A stretch of 64,000 bases of DNA, taken from an uncultured Oscillospiraceae bacterium (GTDB taxonomy: Bacteria > Bacillota > Clostridia > Oscillospirales > Acutalibacteraceae). The position numbers and the translations under genes are program-made. The stretch covers positions 1 to 64,000 of the forward strand of contig UQLR01000010.1 in assembly GCA_900541975.1 (NCBI GenBank). Reading direction: 5' to 3'. The first letter of the stretch is position 1, and the number at the start of each line of letters is the position of its first letter. Below are positions 24,468 through 35,500 of this stretch, piece after piece. Below the pieces are notes generated by a model. It did no database searches, was not told where the DNA came from, and saw nothing but the letters and a program-made list of their open reading frames with translations.

Positions 24468-25481
24468 ATGGAACAGAAAAACAGTATAAGCATGCAAGGC
24501 TTTAATTTACAGCTCTTTGATACGGATGTACAGATCTCTACACAGGACAGCCTTTCGGCGGAAATCAAAGAGTTTTACAAAACGCGGCTCATTGATAACG
24601 CAGAGCCGAATTTGGTACATGATCAGTTTGGGGATGAATACGACATACCAAACGGTACAGGATCCACAATTGAATACAGAAAATTTTCTGCATTGGAAAA
24701 AGCAACAGAGCCTTTGGTGGAGGGCGTTACAAAAGCAGGTAATAAGCTTTCTGTGTCAAAAATTACAGGGGAAGTACATCAGTACGGTGACTACATAAAA
24801 TCATCTGATATTATCCAGATGACAGCGGTTGACCCAATTGTTGTACAAAAAACAAAGCTGCTGGGCTCACAGGCGGGCAGAACGCTGGACACAATTACGC
24901 GGGAGGTTTTGAACAGCGGTTTTAACGTGTTATATGCCCCAAAGGCAGATGGCACGGAGGTTACAAGTCGCGCAAACCTTACGGATGATTGTCGACTGAC
25001 GCCGGATGTAATCTTTCGATGCCAAGCCCAGCTGGAAGCAATGAATGCAGAACTCATCCAGGGAAGCTATGTGGCTATTATACATCCGTATGCCGCATAT
25101 GACCTAATGCGCTACAAGGAGGAATGGGTCAATGTTATGCAGTATGCAAAGCCGGAAAATTATTTCCGCGGGGAAATCGGCATGATCGGAAATGTACGAT
25201 TTGTAAAATCGAGCGAAGCCAAAATATGGACCGGAGATGGCTGCCCAACCGGAAAAGCGGTGTTTTCCACACTTGTCTTGGGCGCACACGCGTATGCCAA
25301 GACCAAGCTTGCAAACGGTGGACTTAAGCATATTGTAAAACCGCTGGGATATAACGACGAACTTAACCGTATCAGTTCCGTGGGCTGGAAAGCGACAAAG
25401 GGTGCGGATATATTGTCTGATGAATTTATAATCCGCATAGAGAGCCTGTCGAAATACAGTGCCACGGCAAAGGCAAATTAA
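24468..25481 (+). CDS. Major capsid protein, N4-gp56 family
   Basis: This 337-residue HK97-fold shell protein has the family-typical stretch FYKTRLIDNAEPNLVHDQFG, then IEYRKFSALEKATEPLVEGV and QYGDYIKSSDIIQMTAVDP. The N-terminal arm has GFNLQLFDTD (11-20) with the same NLQLF motif as the scaffold, so the first 17 residues are probably cut off by the phage Prp. The family name comes from coliphage N4 and is frequent in short-tailed phages and prophages of Clostridia. Confidence 0.93.
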   Translation: MEQKNSISMQGFNLQLFDTDVQISTQDSLSAEIKEFYKTRLIDNAEPNLVHDQFGDEYDIPNGTGSTIEYRKFSALEKATEPLVEGVTKAGNKLSVSKITGEVHQYGDYIKSSDIIQMTAVDPIVVQKTKLLGSQAGRTLDTITREVLNSGFNVLYAPKADGTEVTSRANLTDDCRLTPDVIFRCQAQLEAMNAELIQGSYVAIIHPYAAYDLMRYKEEWVNVMQYAKPENYFRGEIGMIGNVRFVKSSEAKIWTGDGCPTGKAVFSTLVLGAHAYAKTKLANGGLKHIVKPLGYNDELNRISSVGWKATKGADILSDEFIIRIESLSKYSATAKAN

Positions 25482-25500
25482 CACATGGAGGGAATACAAT

Positions 25501-25803
25501 ATGGCGCAAAAAAAAGAGCCGGAAGAAACTAAAAATCCGGCAGAACAGGTAGAACCGGCAGAACAGGTAGAACCGACAGAACAGGTAGAACCGACAGAAG
25601 AAGGCAAGCGGGTAAGAGTTAAAATTCCACTGGACAGGAAAGATAAGTCGCCTGTCTTTGTCTGCGTTAACGGTGAAGGCTGTACGATACAGCGCGGGAA
25701 ATGGGTGGAAGTAAAACCATATATTGCGGAAGTCATTAAGACCGGGCTTGCGCAGAGGGAAAACGTGGAAGTTATGATAGAAACGCTTGCTGACGGCGAG
25801 TAA
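25501..25803 (+). CDS. Small virion-region protein with EQVEP repeats
   Basis: A 100-residue protein with a disordered, acidic N-terminus of repeated EQVEPAEQVEPTEQVEPT and a small C-terminal beta domain (PVFVCVNGEGCTIQRGKWVE, then EVIKTGLAQREN). The C-terminal pattern resembles small proteins found after capsid genes in such phages; a capsid-decoration or head-completion role is possible. GGAGGG precedes the ATG. Confidence 0.7.
   Translation: MAQKKEPEETKNPAEQVEPAEQVEPTEQVEPTEEGKRVRVKIPLDRKDKSPVFVCVNGEGCTIQRGKWVEVKPYIAEVIKTGLAQRENVEVMIETLADGE
25537..25602 (+). repeat. 18-bp tandem repeat inside a structural gene
   Basis: Three copies of CCGGCAGAACAGGTAGAA or its one-base variant (25537, 25555, 25573), with a partial fourth at 25591. 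In frame it encodes PAEQVE/PTEQVE. Copy number could vary by slippage. Confidence 0.9.
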
Positions 25804-25879
25804 AGAGTTAAAAGGAAAGCGGGAGCGGGCAAAAGCTTGCTCCCGTAATGCTTTTAATGCTTTGGAGGAAAAGAAAAAA

Positions 25880-26245
25880 ATGACAATAAGAGAATGTATA
25901 GACAAGTGCGACAGGCTGCGCCCCAATGCAATAGATGATATGGAAAAAGTAGAATGGCTGGAAGAGCTGGACAGAAATTTATACACAGAGTTCTTTTCGA
26001 AGTTTACCACAAAGCAGGACTTTACAGAGTATGGGGACGATACTGGCGCAACCCTGCTGGTAAATCATGCGTTTGCAAGCGTATATGTATATTATGTGCT
26101 TGCACAAATTGATTTTCATCTGGCGGAAATTGACCGGTATAACAACGACATGCTGATGTTTAATCAGACGCTCGATGCCTTTGAGCGCCATTATACACGG
26201 ACGCACAGCGGGAAGGATACAGAGCTGAAAAATATAATGAGGTGA
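25880..26245 (+). CDS. Probable head-tail connector protein
   Basis: A 121-residue helical protein (MTIRECIDKCDRLRPNAIDD, then LEELDRNLYTEFFSKF and HAFASVYVYYVLAQIDFHLA). Its size and position between capsid and nozzle genes fit an adaptor of the gp6-like type, but no family signature is certain. GGAGG lies 11 bases before the ATG at 25880; the longer frame start upstream has no ribosome binding site. Confidence 0.7.
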   Translation: MTIRECIDKCDRLRPNAIDDMEKVEWLEELDRNLYTEFFSKFTTKQDFTEYGDDTGATLLVNHAFASVYVYYVLAQIDFHLAEIDRYNNDMLMFNQTLDAFERHYTRTHSGKDTELKNIMR

Positions 26246-26249
26246 CGTT

Positions 26250-28151
26250 ATGTTTTTGCCACAGCAAAACGCAAAGAAAACAGAAAAGACCGTAATGACA
26301 GCGTTTAAAGGTTATTGCCACAAAGAATATGTGCCTGCGGGGATGTTTTACGATATGAAAAATATGACTGCCGATGCATATCCGTTGCTGTCAACGCGAA
26401 AACACAGGGGCGTAGGGAATGAAGCCAATATAAATGAAATTGCGGCCGTGGATCAATTGTACTATATACAGGACAATAAGCTTGTGTTTGCAGGGCAATC
26501 TTTGCAGCTGCCTCTTACAGGTGTAAAACGCCAGATGGTGGTGTCCGGCGCATATTTGTATATTTTTCCGGATAAGGTCTATATCAATACGCAAGAGGAG
26601 GTAAAAAAGCTTTATGATATGGAACGGGTTTTTACCTGCAGCGCCGGATATAAAATGGCTGTTTTTAAAGTGCCCTATGATTGGAACTTTGCTAAAAACT
26701 ATCATAACGGCGTATTTACAAAGCCCCCAAAAGAGCTGTTACAGCAAACTGGCAGTAGGATTTATACACTTGGAGATATTGGAATATCCATACAAAGCAA
26801 TCCGACAACGCTATACCAGTGTACGGAAGTAGAAGATTTTCAGGATGGGAAATCGGTAGATAATCCCATTACCAGATGGACGCCAATAGATATGACATGC
26901 GTTGCCATAGCAATCTATGATGCATCTGGCGCAAGTGCAGAAATAGATGGATTTAAGCCGGGTGACTACATTGCCATATCCGGGATGCCACAGGCATATG
27001 GAAGTTTAAACGGCATGCATAAAGTGTTACAAGTAAAGCAGCGGTTTTCGGGCGTGAACTATCCAAGCAATACCGCCAGTTATATAGGCTGCAGCGTATT
27101 GGTCGTTGAAGGGCAGATCCATAACGATATGTACCAGTTTGACAGAAGTTCAAAAAATTTTTCTATTGATGCCGTTGCATGCGAGGGCGTATCCTTTGCA
27201 AGAAAAGTGCCGGACCTGGAATATGTTACGGCGTACCAAAACAGGCTTTGGGGCTGCAATTCAGAAAACAACGAAATTTATGCCTGCGTGTTGGGCGACC
27301 CCACGAACTGGCGGAATTATGAGACGGTTTCGTCTGCTGCTTATACGGTCTCTGTGGGAAAATACGGAAAATTTACAGGCGCTTGTACATACGAAGGCAG
27401 CATTATCTTTTTCAAAGAAGATGCCATATTTCGTATCTATGGAACCCGGCCGTCCAATTATCAGATGACAACGCTAACATGCCGGGGTGTAGAAGGAAAC
27501 GCAAGCAAAAGCATTGTAAATATTAATGAGCATGTGTATTACAAGGGGCGCGATGGAATTTTTTTATTTAATGACGCGGCACCGGTACTGGTCAGTGACA
27601 ATTTAGGCGATGAGGAATACAGTCATGCGGTGGCCGGCGGATATAAGGATAAATATTATATATCTATGCAGGATCGAAATGGCACGTATCAATTGTTTTG
27701 CTACGACACCGGCAAGGATATATGGACCAAGGAGGATCAGGTAGAGGTTGCCGGCTTTATAAATTTTGAAAGTGAGCTGTACCTTGTGGCGGACAGCATA
27801 TATGCGGTTGGCGGGAAAAATGATTACACAGAGGCCAATGGGATTTTGGCGGAAGAAGAAAGTTTTGACTGGTATGTGGAAACAGGAGATCTATATACAG
27901 AAGAGCTTGATAATAAATATATAGCAAAATTACAATTTCGAATGTCTTTGTCAGGAAAATTAACGATCCTGTTGCAGCAGGATAACGAAAAATGGGAACC
28001 TGTGTACCGTGTGACAGAGCAAAAGAAAAAAAGTATTACTGTACCCATTATTCCGGCACGCTGCGGACATTTACGAATCCGGCTGGAAGGGGAGGGGGAT
28101 TTTGTGCTATATGCGCTTGCAATGACAATAGAAAAAGGGAGTGAGCTATAA
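26250..28151 (+). CDS. Podovirus tail nozzle / stabilisation protein
   Basis: A 633-residue beta-rich protein. The central NRLWGCNSENNEIYACVLGD, then YEGSIIFFKEDAIFRIYG and NINEHVYYKGRDGIFLFND, read like blades of a beta-propeller, as in the P22 gp10 / T7 gp12-type nozzle proteins that plug short tails. The C-terminal part (QFRMSLSGKLTILLQQDNEK) is another beta domain. GAGGTG precedes the ATG. Its stop overlaps the next start by one base. Its presence supports a podovirus morphology. Confidence 0.75.
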   Translation: MFLPQQNAKKTEKTVMTAFKGYCHKEYVPAGMFYDMKNMTADAYPLLSTRKHRGVGNEANINEIAAVDQLYYIQDNKLVFAGQSLQLPLTGVKRQMVVSGAYLYIFPDKVYINTQEEVKKLYDMERVFTCSAGYKMAVFKVPYDWNFAKNYHNGVFTKPPKELLQQTGSRIYTLGDIGISIQSNPTTLYQCTEVEDFQDGKSVDNPITRWTPIDMTCVAIAIYDASGASAEIDGFKPGDYIAISGMPQAYGSLNGMHKVLQVKQRFSGVNYPSNTASYIGCSVLVVEGQIHNDMYQFDRSSKNFSIDAVACEGVSFARKVPDLEYVTAYQNRLWGCNSENNEIYACVLGDPTNWRNYETVSSAAYTVSVGKYGKFTGACTYEGSIIFFKEDAIFRIYGTRPSNYQMTTLTCRGVEGNASKSIVNINEHVYYKGRDGIFLFNDAAPVLVSDNLGDEEYSHAVAGGYKDKYYISMQDRNGTYQLFCYDTGKDIWTKEDQVEVAGFINFESELYLVADSIYAVGGKNDYTEANGILAEEESFDWYVETGDLYTEELDNKYIAKLQFRMSLSGKLTILLQQDNEKWEPVYRVTEQKKKSITVPIIPARCGHLRIRLEGEGDFVLYALAMTIEKGSEL

Positions 28152-28372
28152 TGGCAGAGTTTACGTTAAAAGCACCTATACAAAAAGTGGATTTAGAGGA
28201 AATGAATTTGTACCTTATAAAGCTGCATGATTACCTGCAATGGGCCATGCTGCATATGGATGATACAAATTTTACAGAGGCCTATAATCATAAGCAGGAT
28301 GAGATTTGTCAGAGGCTTGAAAAAATAGAAAAGCAGTTACAGGCAATGCATGTGACAAACGAAGAAGAGTAA
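28151..28372 (+). CDS. Small helical virion-region protein, 73 aa
   Basis: This short acidic protein begins with a beta-like MAEFTLKAPIQKVDLEEM and continues as an amphipathic helix ending RLEKIEKQLQAMHVTNEEE, likely a coiled coil. Coupled to the nozzle gene (overlap one base). Perhaps a chaperone or minor structural partner; no family is recognised. Confidence 0.68.
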   Translation: MAEFTLKAPIQKVDLEEMNLYLIKLHDYLQWAMLHMDDTNFTEAYNHKQDEICQRLEKIEKQLQAMHVTNEEE

Positions 28373-28386
28373 AGCGGGGGGATATT

Positions 28387-29514
28387 ATGGCGGACGCAAC
28401 GTGGAAAGACAAGACCTATAACGAGTATTATCAATATTTGAAAAACGGGTATAACCCAAACGCACAGGTACAGCAGGCACAAAAGCAGTTAAACAGCCTG
28501 AAAAAGCCGCAAGGCTATACCAGCGCCTATAAAGACAGCATTGCCAGCGGGATCAACAAGTATATGGGCAGTACGTTTGACTATAACCATAACAACGATC
28601 CCGCGTATCAGCGCCAAAAGCAGGAATATACACAAAATGCCCAAAAAGCAATGAACGACACGGTTGGACAGGTGTCTGCCCTAACAGGCGGGTATGGCAA
28701 CAGCTATGCGCAGGCGGCCGGACAGGAAACATACAATGCATATATGAAGCAGCTTACAGATGTTATAGATAACCTGGAAAGCAAGGCCTATGCAAGATAC
28801 CAGGACGAAAACAGCCGGCTGCTGAACGGCATTAATCTTATGCAGGCGCAGGATAGCACAGATTACAGCCGGTACAGGGACACCGTAAACGACTATTATA
28901 CAGACCGCGATTATTACGCAAACCGATATGACACAGAGCGGTCTTTTGACTATAACAAGTACGCTGATGTGTTGGACGCATATTACAATAACGCCATGTA
29001 TCAGGATACAAATTACTGGAATACGGTTAATCAGGAAAACACAGACAGGCAGTTCAACTATAACGCGCAGCAGGACGCCATTGCAAACCAGCTGGCGCGG
29101 GAACAATTTGCGTATGAAAAGGAGCAGGACGCCATTGCAAACCAATTGGCACGGGAGCAGTTTGCGCATGGAAAGGAGCAGGACGCCATTGCAAACCAGC
29201 TGGCCCGGGAGCAGTTTGATTACGAAAAAGAATTAAATGCGGGGGAATCGTATCAGGTAGATATGTCCCCGTATTACGACACAATCAATAAAATGATAGA
29301 AGAAGAAATGCCCACAAAAGAAGACCTTGCAACCTATATTGACCAGTTGGATTTAACAGCAGAAAAGAAGTACCACCTGTTAACCCTATACGACTGTGCA
29401 GATGTGTGGAATGATATGTATGGTCCGATAAGTCTAAAAAGTATTTTACTGAAGCAAAAGGATGGGAAAAATACCATTGTTGACCAAAGCGTGCTTGCTG
29501 GATACAACTATTAA
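28387..29514 (+). CDS. Tyr/Asn/Gln-rich internal virion protein
   Basis: A 375-residue hydrophilic protein with many Tyr, Asn, Gln and Asp residues, long helices and the segment SALTGGYGNSYAQAAGQETY typical of a small protein class in clostridial podovirus-like prophages. It carries three exact-length copies of an 18-residue unit QDAIANQLAREQFAYEKE. Its last 25 residues (LKSILLKQKDGKNTIVDQSV then LAGYNY) resemble residues 80-105 of the next, giant protein. Probably ejected with the DNA or packed under the portal; inference from position. Confidence 0.72.
   Translation: MADATWKDKTYNEYYQYLKNGYNPNAQVQQAQKQLNSLKKPQGYTSAYKDSIASGINKYMGSTFDYNHNNDPAYQRQKQEYTQNAQKAMNDTVGQVSALTGGYGNSYAQAAGQETYNAYMKQLTDVIDNLESKAYARYQDENSRLLNGINLMQAQDSTDYSRYRDTVNDYYTDRDYYANRYDTERSFDYNKYADVLDAYYNNAMYQDTNYWNTVNQENTDRQFNYNAQQDAIANQLAREQFAYEKEQDAIANQLAREQFAHGKEQDAIANQLAREQFDYEKELNAGESYQVDMSPYYDTINKMIEEEMPTKEDLATYIDQLDLTAEKKYHLLTLYDCADVWNDMYGPISLKSILLKQKDGKNTIVDQSVLAGYNY
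29071..29232 (+). repeat. Three 54-bp tandem repeats
   Basis: Units at 29071-29124, 29125-29178 and 29179-29232 encode QDAIANQLAREQF plus five variable residues (AYEKE, AHGKE, DYEKE). They differ by a few bases, mostly silent, so the duplication is not very recent and the protein sequence is under selection. Confidence 0.93.
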
Positions 29515-29558
29515 AGCAGTTAGCGAGTATTATAATAAATTTAGAAGAGGAAGTAAAA

Positions 29559-32500
29559 ATGGACTATAAACAAAACAACAGAAATGCAATTGCAGCGCTG
29601 TATCAACGGGACAAGGAAAAGAAAAAGAAGCAGCAGGAGCGCACGTACATAACACAACGCTATCATAGCAATCGGTCTTATCAGCCTACCTTTGCAGATG
29701 CATTGGATTATATGAAACGCAAAAATACGGCTCAAACACAGAAAACCCTTTCTGCAACGAATGTAAATACGCAAAAATCAGAAGAGGGAAAACAATTAAA
29801 TGTAAAAACTGTTTTGCAAAAGCAAAAAAAGGGGGAAAATACACTTGAAGACCAATATGCACTTGCCGGCAAAGATTTAACAAAAGAATACCAGACCTAT
29901 TTGGAACAAAAAGCGTATGAGCAGGTGCCACAAAAAGAAAAGGAATACACAGATAAATTAAAGCAGCTGCAGGGCTTGTTAAGCCAGGAAAGCAACTATC
30001 AGGATGAAAGGGCGCAAACGAGAAAGCAGGATCTGCAAACAGAATATAATGCAGTAAAAACGGCGTATGATGCGTTTAAAAATACGGACGCGGCCAAAAG
30101 GTACCAATATGATCAACGAACAAAAACAGCAGAAAAAATATTACAGGCAGATAAAGAGACGTACGATACCAACACGGACGGAAAAGTATCGTTATACGAC
30201 GCGCTTGTAATGCAAAAGGCTGGACAAGACAGCAAGTCCGTACAAAATTACCTTGCAACAGGACAAACGGTACGAGATCAAGTGCAGATGATTTACGATG
30301 TTGAGCACGGAGATTATGGCATTACAGATGAAAATGGTAACGCAGTAAACTATAATAGTGTTGCGGCGAAAAAAGAAAAAGATAAATATTACCCATTAAT
30401 AAAACAAAAAAAGGAAGAGGCAGCAAAATTAAAACAACAGCTTGCAGATAATGGGTATGATGTAGATGCCCTGCTTGATGTCTACACACGACAGCAAAAC
30501 GCCAAGCAAAGACAAGCGGCACAAGCGGCGCAAGAAGAGTTGGCGGAAGAATCCCCGGTTATGGCCACAATTGCATCTTGGGCCACAAATATACTCAGTG
30601 GTGTGGCAGCACCGGATGTGGCCATACGGGGGTACCTGCCAAAAGGAATGGAAGAAATGGTGACAGGGGAAATTAACCCTGTAGATCCCAACAGCCCACA
30701 TTTTAATGCTGTCAATGCCACAAATACAATGCGCACTACAGTAGAAAATAATTTGGAAGAAGAATGGCAAAAATTTTTATACCGAACGGGAATATCAATA
30801 GCAGACTCTGCAACAGCTGCACCGCTAGCAGCGTTTGGGCTGTTTGCCCAGGGCAGTAATGCTGCAGCTGATGCTGCCCTTCATGTTTCCGAAAAAGGGG
30901 GCACGGCAAAGCAATCCCTGCTTACAGGGATGGCGGCAGGGGTGTCTGAAGCGATGTTTGAAAAAATTTCTTTGGGGCAGCTAAAAGCATTCAAAGCGAG
31001 CAATAAAACAGGGTTGGTAAATGCTGTAAAGAATGTAATGAAGGGGGCTTTTACAGAAGGCTCTGAAGAAGTTGCCACCGACGTTGCAAATCTAATTGCC
31101 GACAGCCTTATCAATACCGATAATGCGGACTTTAACCGTGCGGTGCAGTCTTACGAGCAGGCCGGGTATACCGAAGAGGAAGCGTGGAAACAGGCGTTTA
31201 TGGACACGCTTGCCAATATAGGGCAGTCTTTTGCCGGCGGGGCATTGGCCGGCGGTGTGCTGTCTGGCGGAGCGGTTGCAATAAACGCAGCAAACACGGC
31301 ACACACAGGTGGAAATATAAAAAAGGGAAAAAGCAATGTACAGCTGGATGATCTTGTTGCGGCCGGAGTAACTACGCCGGAGACCAGCCGGGCATATAAG
31401 CTTGCAAATGAAGTAAATCGTATGCAGCAACAGGGCAAGAGACCCGGAAATTATAAAGTTGGAGCGCTGTATAAAGAAAACCTGCTGAATCATGCAGATT
31501 ACAGCGCAACAGAAGAAGGAATTTTGCAGAGGGAAAACGAAGAAGAGATGTTAAAGCAAGCGCTTAGCCGTGCAAAAAATACACAGGCTTACAAACTTGC
31601 CGTGCAGATGCAAAAGAAAAGGGAAAACAACCAGCCATTGTCCGGTCTGGAATTAAACAGGCTGCATAAGGCGGTACAGGCAGAGGCGCAAGAGGATATA
31701 GATTTTAAGGAGGATGCAGACAGGCAAGCACAGTACACCCAAACGCAACAGATGCAAACGAGCAGGGGAAAAGCGCATACAGAGATCACACAGGGGATGC
31801 CCGTTACAGGGGTGCAAAAGAAAAATGTGATCCAAACCCAAAACGCCGCGGGAGCCATTCGTACAACGGCAAAATATGATGGAAAAATACAGTACATACA
31901 GCGTGTTGCCAGCACACAAAACGGAGATGTAAAGGTGGAGCTCAGCGGAGGTAAAACGGTGAGCATCAACCGCATTCCCATTGCAAGCGAAGAAACCAGA
32001 AGCGTCTATCAGGCAGCGGGCCGTTTTGGTACAGCGGGCGCAAACGCCTTTGTTGACCGTTATAAGGGAGATTTGTCCGTGGCGGACTATGCAAGAGATT
32101 TTGAAATTTTTTACGCCGCCGGCAGGCAGGGAAGAAGCTATACAGCTATAGTGCAAATGGCGCCGGTTATACCGGAGGTAATGGGGCACGATGTTACGCA
32201 GGCTGCATACCTTGCCGGCATACAGGATGTACAAGCAACCCTGCATACGCAGCAAAGGCAGCTGCAGCGCGCCAGAGGGGACAAAGAACCGGCAAAGGGG
32301 AAGCTGTATGTAAGCGTTGCAAATGTGGAAAAGCTTTCCAGCACGGTAAAAGCACAAGTAGAAATCCTGCGTGCCATTGCAGACGAATACGGGGTTAATA
32401 TTAAGCTTACGGACAATCCGGCGGAAAATAAAAAATACGCCGGGAAGATCAACGGCGTATATATTGGTGCAAACAATATTGTAATTCACACCGATGCAGA

Positions 32501-35500
32501 CGCCGGCGCGCTTGCGGCAATTGCATTTCATGAGATAGGGCACTATATTCATGCCTATAACCCGGAAGGCTTTAAAGTGCTGTCTGATTTTGTAGTAGGC
32601 CGGCTGGAAAGCAAAAAAGGGTATGACATAGAGACAAGGATCGGCCAATTACAGGACGTTACCTTTGAGAAAACAGGCAGATGGATCAGCGAAGAAGAGG
32701 CATTGGAAGAAATTGTATGCAACAGCCTTTCGTCTGTTGCAGCAGATCCAGACGCTATAGATGCAGCTTTGCAGTTAACCGCAAAGCAAAAAAAGAGCTT
32801 AATAGAAGTTCTCAAGGATTTCGGAAAGCGCCTGCGGGCAATATTTTCAGACTTTGCAAAACGAAACGCAGAAGCTGCCCAGATGATTGACGACAGCAAA
32901 AGTATTATGAAAATGGCAAAATTGCTGCAGGAAAGCATATATGAAGCAGGGCAAAATGTAACCGCCAGGGCAGATGTCAAAGACAAAGGTTCTGTGCGGT
33001 ATAGTATAAAAAATACCCGCAGCCTGTCTTGGCGCGAACAGCTTGACAGGTATTTCAGCGGGAATTTAAAAAGCAGCGACAGCCTGTATTTGGGAAAAAC
33101 ACCGGATTATCTGCAAGCAGTTCAGGTGGAGCCTGCACCCGTATATGTACCTACCAGCGTAATCACAAAGGGCATGCGGTTGAAAAAAGAAAACAGCAGG
33201 TCCGCACATGGGCTGCCTAAGCAGATTTTTGAAAACCTACAGGATTCGATGTATAATCCAGTTGCCGTTATTTATAACCCGGCTAAAACCGCGCTGGTGT
33301 TTATAACAGACAAGTTGGAAGCCGGCAACCCTGTTGTTATAAGCATGCAAACGAACCAGGACCTGTATGGTGAGCTTGCGCATAAGGTTACAAGCGTATA
33401 TCCGCGCGAACATATGGGGGCTTTATTAGAAAATCTGGATAATACTGCGACAATTTTTGTTGCAAATAAAAATAAGTTTGACCATTTGCTGTCCAGCGCC
33501 GAAATATCGGAAGCATCCGAGCTGGAGGCAAATATCAAACTTACAGATGAATCCGGAAAATTGCTGCCCGGCGCCGGAAAATCCTATTCCGGGCTGCTGG
33601 CAAAATCCGAATCCGACAGTATTATATCGGATCAAAACCATTCTGTCAATAAGGAGGAGGATTCGATTGAAGCGCTGAAGTTTTCATTGCGCGAGACCGC
33701 CAGAACAGAATATACGGATGCAACGGAAGGCGACCGGCAAATTGCGCGCTTAAACCGGATATTGGCAAGCATGGTGCAGCATACCGGCTCAAAGCAGGCA
33801 AATGTAAAGGCTTTATATACGGTGGGAAGAAAATTACTCAAGGAATATGCAAGCAGCTACGATCTGCATACGTTTGTGGAAAATTATGAGAAGGTATTTC
33901 ACTATATCGCAAACAATCCGCAGGCAAACTTTACGGACGCTATGCAAATGTGTACTGATATAGCAAAGGCAGTGATTGAAAAAAGCAGCACGCTTGACAC
34001 ACGGCTGCAGGAGCAGTATGCAAATTTACTTGGCAGATTAAAAAAGAACAGGATTACGCTTTCAGACAGCCAAAAACAGGAACTGTCTTACGCGTATGGC
34101 AGCTACCGCGCGGGAAGAAACCGGCTGTTTGGCAGAGTGAATGTAACAAATGAGGGAGAAGCGCTTACCAGCATGTGGGTAGAGCTTAGCGCCACTTATC
34201 CGGAGCTGTTTGACCTGCATACGCCGGAGGCCGAACAGCCGTTGCGGCTAATTGAGGTATTGGACGCACTGCAGCCGCAATATGTAAATACATATGGGAA
34301 AAATATAGATGCCGCCGCCCAGGATCTGGCATACAGGCTATATGAGGAATACTTTGGTATTCCAGAGGTGAAAACGCAGGCACAAAAGCAAAATAACCGG
34401 TTTTTGTTGTTAAAAGCACAGTATGCAGACGCGCTGCAGCAGACCAAGCAGGCATATAAAAAGCGGTATGAAAACAAATTGCGGGAGGAAAAGATAAAGC
34501 TCAAACAAAACAATACCGAGGTGCTTGCAAAGGCAAAAGCACAGGCGCAGGCATATTATAGGGAGCTGTACCAAAATTCCCGCGCAGCGGCCAGAGAAAG
34601 CATGGAGAGGAAAAAATACAGGGACAGCATAGAGCGCACCGCAATGGAACTGTACAGGTGGATTATAAAACCGGATAAAAAAAGGCATGTAATACAGGAT
34701 TTACAAAAACCAATAGCAGAATTTCTTTTGAGCCTTGATTTTGTTACGCCCAAGTTAAAGGCAGACGGAGAAGCGTCTATGATTAGAAGCAGAGCAAGAA
34801 TTATGCAGTGGACAGAAGCGTTTCAGCAGCTTAACCATTTTTTGCAGCAGTTTGATCATACAGAGGTTGGTGGGAATTCCGCAGCGTTTTTGTATAGCAT
34901 AGATCCGGAATTTAAATATAGGCTCAGCGCCTTTATAGATTCCTACGGTGGGTCGAAAACCATTAACCAGATGGACGCGAAGCAACTAAAAGAGCTGGCT
35001 TACATCGTCCGAAGTGTAAAAAGCGCGGTCGTCCATGCAAACGATCTGCATACCAACGAGCTGTATAAGCATGTAGAGCAGGCAGGAAAGGATACAATCG
35101 ATCAAACCGCAATTAAAAAAGAAAAGCTGTATAACGCAGCCTGGAAGCGTGCAGCAAAGAATTTTCTGGAGCTGGGACAAATGGACAGCTTTTCCTATTT
35201 TGAGCATTTGGGCGAAGCGGCGTATTCGATACATAAATCCTTACGAAAAGGGTTTGACACACATGTGCTGAATTTGAAAGAAGCAGAGGAATATTTTAAG
35301 CGGGTCAAGGGAAACCAAAAGATTGAACTGTGGACAGGAAAAAATGCGATGCATACCTTCCAGGTGGCCGGAGGAAGCCTGACACTGTCTACAACGCAGA
35401 TTATGGGGCTGTACGAAGCGATTAAAAGACCGCAGGCTGCAGCGCATATTTTATATGGAGGGATCCGCCCGGCAGCGGCAAACGGGGAGGCAAGCGCGAC

